DNA of 64,000 nucleotides from Tectiglobus sp965215755 (GCA_965215755.1 OZ244119.1:5580001-5644000); one strand, 5' to 3'. Shown: positions 52,479 through 62,290, counted from the stretch's first letter. Made by a program: numbers and translations. Notes: a model not told the origin generated them from the sequence alone.

Positions 52479-53450
52479 TCACCCGCGTGGTTTTGGAATA
52501 TCCAAACTCGCGATGACGTGCTCATAACACTCACGCACCTTGTTTCGTAACCAGAGAATGGCCGGATCTGCGTTGCGACTGACATGCCATACGAATTCAA
52601 ACTTGAGGATGGGCGATTCAATCGGCAATTCCAATACCTTGAACCGATAACCCTTTAGTGCGGACGGCAACAGCGCTCTCGGCAAGAGCACCACCAAATC
52701 CGTTTCGGCAACGAGCTTGACTGCATCCGAGTATAGCGGAACGCGAACTTTAACATTTCGACGCATCCCACTTGCGGCGAGTGCGTTTGTTAGGAAACCA
52801 GCGTCAGCATTCCCTAAGGTAACCATCACATGGTCAAATGACGTAAAAACTTCCTTCGCCATACGAGGCTGAAATTTTCGATTGCCGGACCGCGCCACAC
52901 AGACGAAGTCCGTACCAAAGAACTTTTCACTCGCGAAGCGTTCGGGCAAGTCCCACTCACGCATGATGAGAAGGTCGATGCGGCCCGTATCAAGATCCAC
53001 ATGAGCATTGTTGGCACGAAGACTATCGACAGGATCGAGGGAGTGGACGAGCCGCAAATCCATGAGCGGCGCCTCCCGCAGCATCCGTTTCATGAGCTCT
53101 GACAATATGAGCATCGATATTATGTTACTGCCGATCCCGAGCTGGAAGGTCGATTTGCTTGTCTTCGGGTCGAACACATGCTCGGCACCGAATGCATTGT
53201 CGATTTCCACGAGAGCATTGCGAATAACAGGCGCCAACACCAAGGCGAGAGAAGTTGGCTCCGTTCCATCAGGCGTGCGCACGAACAACTCATCTCGGAA
53301 GATCTCGCGCAAACGGCGGAGGGCATGACTCGTGGCCGGCTGAGACAGGCCAATTGACTAGCCAGCCCGCGTGAGATTTCGCTCCGTCGCCAACGTCAAA
53401 AAGACCTTCAGCAAATTCAAGTCAACGGCAGTGATATTCTTGAGATTCAT
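52479..53450 (-). pseudogene. LysR family regulator with an amber codon in the HTH
   Basis: From the ATG at 53450 the product begins MNLKNITAVDLNLLKVFLTL. The HTH then reads NLTRAG-stop-SIGLSQPATS, with TAG at 53360-53358 where LysR proteins normally have a Gln or similar (CAG to TAG). The frame is otherwise open to 52479 and encodes a normal effector domain. Re-initiation at 53312 would give a protein without DNA-binding helices. Either the gene is inactive or the codon is suppressed. Confidence 0.85.
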
Positions 53451-53593
53451 GGCGCCCATAATAACTATGAATTTCACATTCTGCACCCGCCTACTTAGCG
53501 TCAACGCAACAATTGCTCAGGGCGTAGCAAGAGCGACCGACTACCAGCACTTGCAGCTCTTCGAGTGAATCAAGCGATCCAGAGAACCCGGAC

Positions 53594-54709
53594 ATGACGC
53601 AATCTTGGTTTCCAGACGGCAACGTCAGACAGAATGTCCCTTATCTAAAATGCTACGCGATTGATAACCTCGACATGCAGTCTCGTTGCGAGGGCGGTTT
53701 TTACGATGGCTTCCAGCTTGGACAAGGGCGCTTCGATGGCCGCGTTGCCGCGGTCAATCTGGGGGACCAAGCGATCTATAGCAGTTACTCCAATCAACCG
53801 ATTGCGAAGCAGATAGATAACCGATCCTCGGACTATTTTTTTGTGGTAGCGCTCGACCACCACCCTGACGCTTCAACGCGCAAAGGGCTGATCTATGGCC
53901 ATAAGACTGAACCATCGCAGCTTGTTGGCATCGTCCCACCCAATTCTAAGTGCGTGCGAGGCACGCCGCCCCACCTGACAACTCTAAAGTTGCGAGTGTG
54001 CCGAAGGACGCTTTTGGCACAACTCACATCCTATCCGGAATTGGCCGAATGGTTCGAAAGTCTAACTGATTGCACAACGGTTCATTCTCCTTTCCTTGCA
54101 ACCCGACTGCGACAAGACCTGTCGCTGGTGTTTGATAGCGCTGTTGCCGTTGGAAATGCCAGGACAGCGCAGATCTTCAATCGTGCTGTTCTGACCAGCA
54201 TCGTCCAGTCGTTTGCTCTAGAGTTCGTCAAGCACTCCGAGTTCAAGGCACTTACCCACTCACAATCGTTTACAACACTTTGCTTAGCTCTTCCGAAGAT
54301 CCATAGGCAACTGGAGGAGTTCTACGAGAACCCGACCGCCGAGCCATTTCAACTAGATCAGCTGAGGGAATTTGGTTCCAGAAGGTCGATTGAGAAATCG
54401 TTTGCCGACTGTTTCGGTGTCGGTCCTCGAACTTATAGCCGCATCGTACAGTTGCACCACTTTCGTCGACGGCTCATCACTGAAGCGCCACGCAAACCTA
54501 AGATCGCCAACTTAGCTGCCGAATTTGGCTTTTGGGATGCCGGCCGGCTTTCAAGTCATTATCGACGCCATTTTGGCGAAACTCCTACCAAGACGTTGCA
54601 AAATGCATCTCGGAGAGAGGATGACAGATCAGCAAAGTTGAGATTAATGCCTGCACATCAAACAACGCACAGCAACGCCCGACAGTCAGTCAGGCCCATA
54701 CTCTCTTAG
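53594..54709 (+). CDS. AraC family transcriptional regulator (371 aa)
   Basis: A C-terminal double HTH of the AraC/XylS type (about 270-340): FQLDQLREFGSRRSIEKSFA, GVGPRTYSRIVQLHHFRRRL, and IANLAAEFGFWDAGRLSSHY for the second helix pair. The N-terminal 230 residues have no recognised domain and should sense an effector. It is divergent from the broken LysR gene (143 bp) and convergent with the amidase gene, overlapping it by 20 bp. Confidence 0.88.
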   Translation: MTQSWFPDGNVRQNVPYLKCYAIDNLDMQSRCEGGFYDGFQLGQGRFDGRVAAVNLGDQAIYSSYSNQPIAKQIDNRSSDYFFVVALDHHPDASTRKGLIYGHKTEPSQLVGIVPPNSKCVRGTPPHLTTLKLRVCRRTLLAQLTSYPELAEWFESLTDCTTVHSPFLATRLRQDLSLVFDSAVAVGNARTAQIFNRAVLTSIVQSFALEFVKHSEFKALTHSQSFTTLCLALPKIHRQLEEFYENPTAEPFQLDQLREFGSRRSIEKSFADCFGVGPRTYSRIVQLHHFRRRLITEAPRKPKIANLAAEFGFWDAGRLSSHYRRHFGETPTKTLQNASRREDDRSAKLRLMPAHQTTHSNARQSVRPILS

Positions 54710-55721
54710 AGGCGTCGGAGCGGAACACACGCGTGGCTGGCTGGAGATCCTCCAATCCACGTGCAGAGATCATGCCCTGTCCGGCATCAGCGATCATTGC
54801 CAATCGGGTCAGGTCATTCAGAATGGGAGGGCTCAGCCAGGTGAAATCATCGGTCAAGGGCGTGCAGGGCTCGACAACATCGCGCATCATCTGCTGACTA
54901 CGACCTGGATTGTCCAAGCCGCGATCGCGACCAAACCAGTCAGGCGCCTGCCATGCGTTTGCTGCTGATCCTGGTCCATCTCTGACAAAGGCTTCGGTTT
55001 CGGTCCGCTCAATGATGCAGAGTTCGTCGGGCTTGGTCCCGGCTAACGAGAAGATTGCCGGCGATGCGATGGGGGTCTCTATCAACAATCGGCGCGCGGC
55101 TCCATAGCTGTCAGCTTCTTCAAATACGCTACGCAAAAAATGTGCAGGCGTCTCGTGTGTCGTCTTCCATACCTTGATCTTGTTCACCATCCAGTCGATA
55201 GGGAGGATTCCGCCACCGGATTTCGGCATGGGCGCCTGGTTCAATGCCGCAGAGAAGCGCCCAGGCGCCATGGCCTGCAAGACACCCGAGTAGCCAGGCC
55301 ATGTCATGGATGTAAACGGGCCTGACGCGCCTGCAACCTCAGCTGCAATGATATAGCGACCAAGACCCGGCGTGCGCCAATCAAGAACCCTGACCAACCT
55401 GGCCGACTGACCATCTGCTGACGGGTGCACGCCAACGGTGCACCCCCATTCATAGTTGACCGATAGAAAGTAAGCTCCGGGACGTGCGAGGCGTTCGGCA
55501 ATTCGGTCAATTTCGGTCAAATGCGCATTGCTTGACTTCACCAACCATCGCCGCGACACACGGTCCAGCGACCTCAATAGCGACCGCGGAATCCCTCGGG
55601 TTGCATCATCAAGCAAAGCATGGGCATAGCCCTCCTGGGCGAGCAGGGTCTCAAATGCAAAATCTCCTCCAGTTTGCACAACTGGAATATCAGGGAGTTC
55701 GTGCTCTGACCGCTGCTGCAT
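54690..55721 (-). CDS. Ntn-hydrolase fold amidase, C45/acid ceramidase-like (343 aa)
   Basis: The core motif NYEWGCTVGV places a Cys (residue 94) where acid-ceramidase and acyl-CoA:6-aminopenicillanate acyltransferase-like proteins have their autoprocessed N-terminal nucleophile. It is followed by RVLDWRTPGLGRYIIA, as in that family. These enzymes hydrolyse N-acyl amides. There is no signal peptide, so it acts in the cytosol. The gene is convergent with the AraC regulator, whose last codons it overlaps. The substrate is unknown. Confidence 0.72.
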   Translation of the reverse strand: MQQRSEHELPDIPVVQTGGDFAFETLLAQEGYAHALLDDATRGIPRSLLRSLDRVSRRWLVKSSNAHLTEIDRIAERLARPGAYFLSVNYEWGCTVGVHPSADGQSARLVRVLDWRTPGLGRYIIAAEVAGASGPFTSMTWPGYSGVLQAMAPGRFSAALNQAPMPKSGGGILPIDWMVNKIKVWKTTHETPAHFLRSVFEEADSYGAARRLLIETPIASPAIFSLAGTKPDELCIIERTETEAFVRDGPGSAANAWQAPDWFGRDRGLDNPGRSQQMMRDVVEPCTPLTDDFTWLSPPILNDLTRLAMIADAGQGMISARGLEDLQPATRVFRSDASKRVWA

Positions 55722-55949
55722 TGTGGCAAACCCATCTCACCCTACTGAAGCTCTAAAGTAGGCGTTAATCGTTGACATTTCGAGGCGTAGAGAGGATAAG
55801 ACAAGCCTCGCGCGATGCTGTTTGACGGCATCGTGGCTAATGCGCTGCCCGAGGCCATCCGGCATATCGCCGAGGATCCTGACAATTTGGATCTCCACCT
55901 AAGTCCGCTCTAAGCGGCGCCGCAGGGCGTGGTAACGAAGGATAAAGAG

Positions 55950-56264
55950 ATGTACGCTGTTATTAAAACCGGCGGCAAGCAATACCGAGTCAGCGCGGAT
56001 GACGTGCTGCAGCTGGAGCGCCTGGACGGAGATGCGGGTGCGAAAGTCGAGTTTTCGGAGGTCCTGATGGTCTCTGAAGGTGAGAACGTCAAGGTTGGCA
56101 CGCCGATCGTTGATGGCGCAAAAGTCGTCGGGGAAGTGGTCGAGCAAATGCGCGGACCGAAGGTTATCTCCTTCAAAAAGCGCCGCCGCAAGAACTCGCG
56201 CCGTAAGAAGGGACATCGCCAGGAGCTGACGAAGGTCCGCATTACTGAGATCGTCGCAGCCTAG
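55950..56264 (+). CDS. rplU: 50S ribosomal protein L21
   Basis: A 104-residue L21: MYAVIKTGGKQYRVSADDVL at the N-terminus, and GPKVISFKKRRRKNSRRKKG in the rRNA-binding part. It binds 23S rRNA near L20 on the large subunit. The ATG at 55950 has GAAGGA upstream; a GTG at 55929 adds seven residues that L21 proteins lack. It is followed by rpmA after 45 nt, the universal rplU-rpmA order. Confidence 0.97.
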   Translation: MYAVIKTGGKQYRVSADDVLQLERLDGDAGAKVEFSEVLMVSEGENVKVGTPIVDGAKVVGEVVEQMRGPKVISFKKRRRKNSRRKKGHRQELTKVRITEIVAA

Positions 56265-56309
56265 GCGTTGGGCGCGATACGACAGCAACGAATTTCTGAG
56301 GTTTATTAG

Positions 56310-56582
56310 ATGGCACATAAAAAGGCAGGCGGCTCATCAAGAAACGGTCGCGATTCTGAGTCGAAACGGCTTGGTATCAAAAAGTATGGCGGTGAGCTCG
56401 TGATCCCTGGCAACATTCTTTGTCGCCAGCGTGGAACCAAATGGCATCCCGGCCGCAACGTCGGTATGGGCACGGACCACACCATCTTTGCGAAGATCGA
56501 AGGCCATGTAAAGTTTGACACCAAGCGTGGTGGACGGACCTATATCTCGGTTGACCCGGCAACGGCAGAGGCGGCCGAGTAA
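56310..56582 (+). CDS. rpmA: 50S ribosomal protein L27
   Basis: A 90-residue L27: AHKKAGGSSRNGRDSESKRL at the N-terminus, whose tail reaches the peptidyl-transferase centre, then GGELVIPGNILCRQRGTKWH and GTDHTIFAKIEGHVKF. It is complete and shows no N-terminal extension of the Firmicutes cleaved type. A strong terminator follows 31 bp later, so the ribosomal pair is one unit. Confidence 0.97.
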   Translation: MAHKKAGGSSRNGRDSESKRLGIKKYGGELVIPGNILCRQRGTKWHPGRNVGMGTDHTIFAKIEGHVKFDTKRGGRTYISVDPATAEAAE

Positions 56583-56612
56583 CCCATCGCCTTTGGCGAC
56601 CGAAGCAATTGC

Positions 56613-56641
56613 AAGGGAGATGGGGCACCATCTCCCTTTTT
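56613..56641 (+). terminator. Rho-independent terminator after rpmA
   Basis: AAGGGAGATGG pairs with CCATCTCCCTTT around a GGCA loop and is followed by a T-run (TTTTT). It separates rplU-rpmA from the GNAT-obgE-proB group, although read-through is possible. Confidence 0.88.
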
Positions 56642-56665
56642 GCATTTCTAAAGACACGCAGTGCC

Positions 56666-57217
56666 ATGGCACATGATGAAACAAACTTCTCAAGCAAGCG
56701 ATTGGGGCTGCACGCTCTGCGCCCTGACGATGCGACCGCGATAACGGCAGCTCTGCAAAACTGGAAGGTTCTGAGCATGCTTTCAGCACCGCCTCATCCG
56801 TACCGCCCAGCTGATGCGGAGAGCTTTATTGCGGACCGTATGGTCAAAGGAAATACGCCTGCGGACTGTGTTTATGGGATCATCCTGGATGGTCAGATTG
56901 TAGGTATCATCGGCATTGAACCCAACGACCGTGGAGCGTCAACACTGGGCTACTGGCTGGCCGAAGCACATTGGGGCAAAGGGCTGATGAGTGAAGCTGC
57001 CAATGCAATCGTCGCCCACTACTTTGAGGCGTCGGATGCCGCAGAAATATTGAGTGCTGCATTTGTCGAGAACCCGGCATCCATCCGGGTTCAGGAGAAA
57101 ATTGGGTTCACGTCGGTCGGCAAAACGGAATTATTCTCCCGATCGCGCGCTATGATGATGGACAGCGTGGCCACAAAGCTCACGCAGGACGCATTCGAAA
57201 GACAGAGACTGCAATGA
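56666..57217 (+). CDS. GNAT family N-acetyltransferase (183 aa)
   Basis: A RimJ/RimL-like acetyltransferase: RLGLHALRPDDATAITAALQ, then IIGIEPNDRGASTLGYWLAE and AHWGKGLMSEAANAIVAHYF as the acetyl-CoA loop region, and SIRVQEKIGFTSVG near the end. The ATG at 56666 is chosen because earlier in-frame starts lie inside the terminator. It overlaps obgE by ATGA (57214-57217), as in many Rhizobiales. The acceptor is unknown. Confidence 0.88.
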   Translation: MAHDETNFSSKRLGLHALRPDDATAITAALQNWKVLSMLSAPPHPYRPADAESFIADRMVKGNTPADCVYGIILDGQIVGIIGIEPNDRGASTLGYWLAEAHWGKGLMSEAANAIVAHYFEASDAAEILSAAFVENPASIRVQEKIGFTSVGKTELFSRSRAMMMDSVATKLTQDAFERQRLQ

Positions 57218-58260
57218 AATTCCTCGATCAAGCGAAAATCTATATCAAGTCGGGCAAAGGCGGCGACGGCTGCCTCTCATTCCGGCGTGAAAAGTTCATT
57301 GAATATGGCGGACCGGATGGTGGCGATGGTGGCAAGGGCGGTGACGTCTGGGTCGAATGCGTCGACAATCTCAATACCTTGATCGACTACCGATATCAGC
57401 AGCACTTCAAAGCACAGGCTGGCCGCCCGGGCATGGGCAAGAACCGCACAGGAGCAAACGGAGAGGACTGTGTTATCAAGGTGCCGCCCGGCACGCAGGT
57501 TTACGATGAGGACCTGGAAAGCCTTTTGGCTGACCTGAAAGAGCCTGGTGAGCGAACTCGGATTGCAAAGGGTGGCAACGGCGGCTTCGGAAACGCGTAC
57601 TTCAAGTCAGCCACCAATCAGGCACCACGCCGCGTCAATCCCGGCCTTCCTGCTGAAGAGCTGACAATCTGGCTGCGCCTTAAACTGATTGCGGACGCCG
57701 GACTCGTCGGACTACCCAATGCCGGCAAGTCAACCTTCCTTGCCACCGTTTCCGCAGCGAAACCCAAGATCGCGGGCTACCCCTTTACGACGCTGTATCC
57801 CAATCTTGGCGTTGTCCGTGCAGGTGAAACAGACTTTGTACTGGCTGACATTCCGGGCTTGATCGAAGGTGCGAATGAGGGGGCAGGCCTGGGCACACGT
57901 TTTCTCGGGCACGTCGAGCGATGCCGCGTGATCCTGCATCTCGTCGACGGGACTCAGGAGAACATTGCTGCAGACTATCAAACAGTCCGCGAAGAACTCG
58001 AAGCATACGGTGCGGATCTGACGACGAAGCCGGAAGTTGTGGCCTTGTCGAAGTGCGATGCACTCGATGATGAGACATTGGCAATGCGAATGTCTGAACT
58101 CGGTCAAATCAGTGGAACCAAACCAATCGCATTGTCGTCTGCATCCAATAAAGGCGTGCGAGAGGCCTTGTTTGCCCTGGCGAATATTATCGAGCAAGCA
58201 CAATCCGATGACCGCGAACTGGAATTGGCGAATTCAGAACCGCAATTATGGCGACCGTGA
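57214..58260 (+). CDS. obgE: GTPase ObgE/CgtA
   Basis: A 348-residue Obg GTPase. The glycine-rich Obg domain spans residues 1-158 (IYIKSGKGGDGCLSFRREKF, RPGMGKNRTGANGEDC). The G domain has GLVGLPNAGKSTFLATV (G1), DIPGLIEGANEGAGLG (G3) and a specificity motif read as ALSKCDAL in place of NKxD. The C-terminal domain is short, as in alphaproteobacteria. It acts in 50S maturation and stress control. Confidence 0.96.
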   Translation: MKFLDQAKIYIKSGKGGDGCLSFRREKFIEYGGPDGGDGGKGGDVWVECVDNLNTLIDYRYQQHFKAQAGRPGMGKNRTGANGEDCVIKVPPGTQVYDEDLESLLADLKEPGERTRIAKGGNGGFGNAYFKSATNQAPRRVNPGLPAEELTIWLRLKLIADAGLVGLPNAGKSTFLATVSAAKPKIAGYPFTTLYPNLGVVRAGETDFVLADIPGLIEGANEGAGLGTRFLGHVERCRVILHLVDGTQENIAADYQTVREELEAYGADLTTKPEVVALSKCDALDDETLAMRMSELGQISGTKPIALSSASNKGVREALFALANIIEQAQSDDRELELANSEPQLWRP

Positions 58261-58344
58261 CGCACGACCTAGTCCGCTTGTTCCAACCAGGCCAGCGGCT
58301 CCGCGTTTCGCCCATCCATCAACTTCTCACTGCCAAGCCTCCAC

Positions 58345-59484
58345 ATGACAAACACCCGCCAAGAATGGTCCAATGCCAAGCGGATCGTGATCAAGATAGG
58401 ATCTGCACTTCTGGTCGATAAGATCAGCGGCCGCCTGAAGTCGACATGGTTGAACTCGCTCGCTGATGATGTCTCGGACCTCCATGCTGCCGGCAAGGAT
58501 GTGGTTGTTGTCTCATCTGGCTCTATTGCGCTCGGCCGTAAAATCATCGGCCTACCGCCCGGTGCACTCGAGCTTGAGCAAAGCCAGGCTGCAGCATCTG
58601 TCGGGCAAATCAGTTTGGCACATGCCTATCAGGATGTTTTTCGCCAGCGCGGCCTGACGACTGCCCAAGTTCTATTGACGCTTGGCGATACAGAAGAGCG
58701 GCGACGCTATCTCAATGCTCGCCGCACGATCGATACATTGCTCGCTCACCGCGCCGTCACGGTGGTCAACGAGAATGACACCGTTGCAACGGCAGAAATC
58801 CGCTATGGCGACAATGACAGGCTGTCGGCCCGGGTCGCAAGCATGATCAGCGCTGATTGCCTTGTTCTGTTATCCGATATTGATGGCCTCTATACCGCGC
58901 CTCCTAATCAAAACCCGGACGCGAAGCGTGTGGATGAGGTTCTTGAGATCACACCCGCTATCGAAGCCATGGCCGGGAGTGAAGGATCGGAGCTTTCACG
59001 CGGCGGCATGGTTACAAAGATTGAAGCCGCCAAAATTGCACGGGCGGCAGGCACCAACATGGTGATCGCTAGCGGACACAAGCTTCATCCTTTGGGCACG
59101 CTCAACGATGGCGGTCCATGCACATGGTTCCTCGCATCTTCAGATCCGGTTGCAGCTAGAAAGCGATGGATCGCGGGACAGCTCGAACCATCAGGATCCG
59201 TCTTTGTCGACGAAGGCGCAGAGAAGGCGTTAGGTAGCGGCAAGAGTCTTTTGCCGGCTGGTGTCCAGCGTCTCTCTGGATCATTTGACCGTGGCGATGC
59301 GGTGGTCATCCGCCGTCTCGACGGTACGGAATTGGGACGTGGTCTCGTGGCCTATGCGAACGACGACGCGCAGCGTATTATGGGTAAGAAGTCAGGCGAA
59401 ATCGCAGGAATTCTGGGACACAAAGGCCGCTCCGAACTTATTCATCGTGATGATATGGCGCTCAATCGGGTACGAACAAAATGA
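58345..59484 (+). CDS. proB: Glutamate 5-kinase
   Basis: A 379-residue ProB: an amino-acid kinase domain (RIVIKIGSALLVDKISGRLK, VVVVSSGSIALGRKIIGLPP, VNENDTVATAEIRYGDNDRL) and a C-terminal PUA domain (about 285-370, GSVFVDEGAEKALGSGKSLL). It makes gamma-glutamyl phosphate, the first step of proline synthesis. It lies 84 nt after obgE and overlaps proA by ATGA. Confidence 0.96.
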   Translation: MTNTRQEWSNAKRIVIKIGSALLVDKISGRLKSTWLNSLADDVSDLHAAGKDVVVVSSGSIALGRKIIGLPPGALELEQSQAAASVGQISLAHAYQDVFRQRGLTTAQVLLTLGDTEERRRYLNARRTIDTLLAHRAVTVVNENDTVATAEIRYGDNDRLSARVASMISADCLVLLSDIDGLYTAPPNQNPDAKRVDEVLEITPAIEAMAGSEGSELSRGGMVTKIEAAKIARAAGTNMVIASGHKLHPLGTLNDGGPCTWFLASSDPVAARKRWIAGQLEPSGSVFVDEGAEKALGSGKSLLPAGVQRLSGSFDRGDAVVIRRLDGTELGRGLVAYANDDAQRIMGKKSGEIAGILGHKGRSELIHRDDMALNRVRTK

Positions 59485-60767
59485 ACAAGGTCGAACAACT
59501 CTCAGCGAACACGCACGACGTGATGGCCGAGCTTGGCAGGCAAGCCAAGGAGGCGGCCTCTGTACTTGCAATCGCCAGACGCGAAGAAAAAGATGCTGCC
59601 CTTCTGAGCGCGGCAGAAGCCTTGCGGCAATCGACAGCACAAATTACCGAGGCGAACGAGCTTGATCTCGCTGCGGCCCGCGAGGCGGACCGCCCGGCTG
59701 CGTTCGTCGACCGGCTTGCCCTTGATCAGAAGCGGATTGAAGGAATTGCGAGCGGGCTTGAAGCAATTGCTCAGCTGGATGACCCTGTTGGATCGAAAAT
59801 TGCTGAATGGCGGCAGCCAAATCAGCTCAAGATTGAGCGGGTCCGCACTCCACTCGGTGTAATCGGCGTCATCTATGAAAGCCGCCCGAATGTCACGGCA
59901 GACGCTGGTGCATTGTGCCTCAAGTCAGGGAACGCTGCTATTTTGCGGGGCGGCTCCGAGAGCTTCCATTCCAGCCGCGCGATACATGCCTGTCTTGTTG
60001 CTGGTCTCGAGGCAGCCGGACTACCGCAAGCTTCCATTCAGCTCGTCCCAACCACTGACCGCGCCGCCGTCGGAGACATGCTGCGCGGCCTGGATGGCGC
60101 GATCGATGTGATCGTCCCGCGTGGCGGCAAAAGCCTTGTCGGGCGTGTGCAGGATGAGGCCCGTGTCCCCGTCTTCGCGCATCTCGAAGGCATCTGCCAT
60201 GTTTATCTGGATAGGGGGGCAGACCTCGACGATGCCATACCCATCATCATCAATTCCAAACTTAGACGGACCGGCATTTGCGGGGCGGCAGAGACCTTAC
60301 TGGTCGATCAGGAAGCCCCTGAAGAGTTCCTGAGATCAGCCGTTACAGCATTGCTCGATGCCGGATGTGAGGTGCGCGGTGACGACGCCACGCAAAAAGT
60401 GGATGCCCGCGTCAAGGCTGCCACAGCAGAAGACTGGCCAACAGAGTATCTTGACAAGATTATTTCAGTGAAATCCGTCGACGGCGTTGATGACGCTATT
60501 GCGCATATCGCAGCCTACGGTTCACAGCACACCGACTGCATCCTGACGGAGTGCTATGGCACTGCGGAGCACTTCCTGAAGCGCGTCGACTCCGCAATTG
60601 TGCTGCACAACGCGTCGACGCAGTTTGCTGACGGTGGAGAGTTTGGCATGGGCGCGGAGATAGGCATTGCCACGGGCAAGATGCATGCGCGTGGTCCAGT
60701 CGGGCTTGAGCAGTTGACGAGCTTCAAGTACGTCGTGCGTGGAGCCGGCCAAACGAGGCCGGAGTGA
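59481..60767 (+). CDS. proA: Gamma-glutamyl phosphate reductase
   Basis: A 428-residue aldehyde-dehydrogenase-fold enzyme that reduces gamma-glutamyl phosphate to the semialdehyde with NADPH. The catalytic Cys is in NSKLRRTGICGAAETLLVD; other motifs are GVIYESRPNVTADAGALCLK and NASTQFADGGEFGMGAEIGI. It is translationally coupled to proB. Confidence 0.96.
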   Translation: MNKVEQLSANTHDVMAELGRQAKEAASVLAIARREEKDAALLSAAEALRQSTAQITEANELDLAAAREADRPAAFVDRLALDQKRIEGIASGLEAIAQLDDPVGSKIAEWRQPNQLKIERVRTPLGVIGVIYESRPNVTADAGALCLKSGNAAILRGGSESFHSSRAIHACLVAGLEAAGLPQASIQLVPTTDRAAVGDMLRGLDGAIDVIVPRGGKSLVGRVQDEARVPVFAHLEGICHVYLDRGADLDDAIPIIINSKLRRTGICGAAETLLVDQEAPEEFLRSAVTALLDAGCEVRGDDATQKVDARVKAATAEDWPTEYLDKIISVKSVDGVDDAIAHIAAYGSQHTDCILTECYGTAEHFLKRVDSAIVLHNASTQFADGGEFGMGAEIGIATGKMHARGPVGLEQLTSFKYVVRGAGQTRPE

Positions 60768-60818
60768 GAGCGGGATAGTTGAGATCCACTTCTCCCAGAT
60801 TTGAGTTGAGATTGAGCA

Positions 60819-61511
60819 TTGTCACGTAAGTCCGCGCCGGTGACTTTTGGTTCTGTAAAACCAAAGCCGCCACTCGTTATGCCGGGGCAGCGCGTCGGCC
60901 TGCTGGGGGGATCATTCAATCCACCGCATGAAGCGCATCAGCTGATTACTGATACTGCGCGCCGTCGTCTCAACCTAGACGCCGTATGGTGGGTTGTGAC
61001 ACCCGGCAATCCCTTAAAATCTCATGGCGAGCTTGCTCCTCTCGATGAGCGCCTTGCACTTTGCGAGGATATGACACCGAATCCGGCGATCAAAATAACG
61101 GCGTTTGAGGCTGATCTTCCCAGCGCCTTTACAGCCGCAACCCTCAGATTTCTAAAGAGGCGATTTCCCGCCGTCCGGTTTGTTTGGTTGATGGGAGCTG
61201 ACAACCTCGCAACATTCCATCTTTGGCAGGACTGGCAAGCCATCTCTGACCAAATGCCAATCGCTGTTGTTGATCGACCTGGTTGGCGCTTGAAGGCGCT
61301 TTCGGAGAAAACCGCGACTAAGCTCAGGCAAAGTTATGTTCCTGAGTTGTATGCCAAGTCGCTTCCAATGATGAGAGCACCCGCCTGGACGTTTCTGACC
61401 GGACGCCTCTCACGCCTTTCGTCCACTCAAATCCGCCAAAAACGCAGACTTTCAATTGGCAACGAGAAAGCAATGATTAAGCCTGCCATGCTTGCAGAGC
61501 AGGCATTCTGA
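60819..61511 (+). CDS. nadD: Nicotinate-nucleotide adenylyltransferase
   Basis: A 230-residue NadD. The nucleotidyltransferase motif reads GLLGGSFNPPHEAHQ (HxxH form, usual in rhizobia), and ISSTQIR-type binding residues appear as RLSSTQIRQ near the end. It also has WWVVTPGNPLKSHGELAPLD and FVWLMGADNLATFHLW. It adenylates nicotinate mononucleotide in NAD synthesis. The start is a TTG at 60819, giving a 20-residue lead before the domain; a later start is possible. It lies 51 nt after proA. Confidence 0.93.
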   Translation: MSRKSAPVTFGSVKPKPPLVMPGQRVGLLGGSFNPPHEAHQLITDTARRRLNLDAVWWVVTPGNPLKSHGELAPLDERLALCEDMTPNPAIKITAFEADLPSAFTAATLRFLKRRFPAVRFVWLMGADNLATFHLWQDWQAISDQMPIAVVDRPGWRLKALSEKTATKLRQSYVPELYAKSLPMMRAPAWTFLTGRLSRLSSTQIRQKRRLSIGNEKAMIKPAMLAEQAF

Positions 61512-61667
61512 CGACAGATATTGTCCAACGTGCCCAGATGTGCGACAATTCATATGTTTCAAAGCCGATTTGCGTTGGAAGTTGCGATGAATGTGCCCCA
61601 ATCGATGGGCGCGAAAACGGGAAATCGCTGAAAACGGACCGAATGGCCAAAGGATCTACACCACAAC

Positions 61668-62078
61668 ATGTCAATTGCACTTGAGGGCGAAATAGTGCGT
61701 TCGCCCCTCCTCGACTCTGTTTCACAAGGCCAAGACTCGAAGGCCTTAGTTGATCAAATCATCAACTGGCTTGATGAAGCAAAGGCAGAGGACATCATCA
61801 CCATCGATCTTGAAGGCAAGTCATCCGTTGGTGACTTTATGCTAATTGCTTCAGGCCGTTCCGCTCGGCACGTTGGCGCCGTGGCTGACCAATTGCGCCG
61901 TAAGCTCAAAGAGAGCGGTCAGGGCAACATTCAGGTTGAAGGCACAGATAACTGCGACTGGGTGCTGCTAGATACGGGCGATATCATTGTCCATCTTTTC
62001 AGGCCCGAAGTGCGTGAGTTTTATAATCTTGAAAAGATGTGGCAGGCTCAGCCGCCGGCTGACGATACGACCCACTAG
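61668..62078 (+). CDS. rsfS: Ribosome silencing factor RsfS
   Basis: A 136-residue Iojap/RsfS protein: IINWLDEAKAEDIITIDLEG, KSSVGDFMLIASGRSARHVG, WVLLDTGDIIVHLFRPEVRE and FYNLEKMW. It binds L14 and blocks subunit joining in starvation. The first Met at 61668 gives a short N-terminal extension. It lies between nadD and rlmH as in other Rhizobiales. Confidence 0.94.
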   Translation: MSIALEGEIVRSPLLDSVSQGQDSKALVDQIINWLDEAKAEDIITIDLEGKSSVGDFMLIASGRSARHVGAVADQLRRKLKESGQGNIQVEGTDNCDWVLLDTGDIIVHLFRPEVREFYNLEKMWQAQPPADDTTH

Positions 62079-62290
62079 AGGTTCGTGCGGCTAAGGGGTA
62101 TCGGGACGATGCCGGTAGCAGGCACCAAGTCGCCCTAGTCTCAAGTTGCTAAGATAGTTGTTGTGTTGGGCTTAGACGGCATCCGCGCTTACGACTGATA
62201 GCATGTTGTATTTGGCAGACTGATTGCTCGCCGATTACAGTTTTCTTTGGGACAGCATGCCTTCCGGTATCGCATGCTGCTGGGTCACTT

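Noticed and set aside
11131..53450. Stop-codon reassignment as explanation for interrupted genes
   Set aside because: TAG, TAA and TGA all occur as interruptions and all three also end intact genes in the window.
55815..55913. 32-codon frame upstream of rplU (MLFDGIVANALPEAIRHIAE…)
   Set aside because: Protein-like composition but no ribosome-binding site and no recognised family; more likely leader sequence of the ribosomal transcript.
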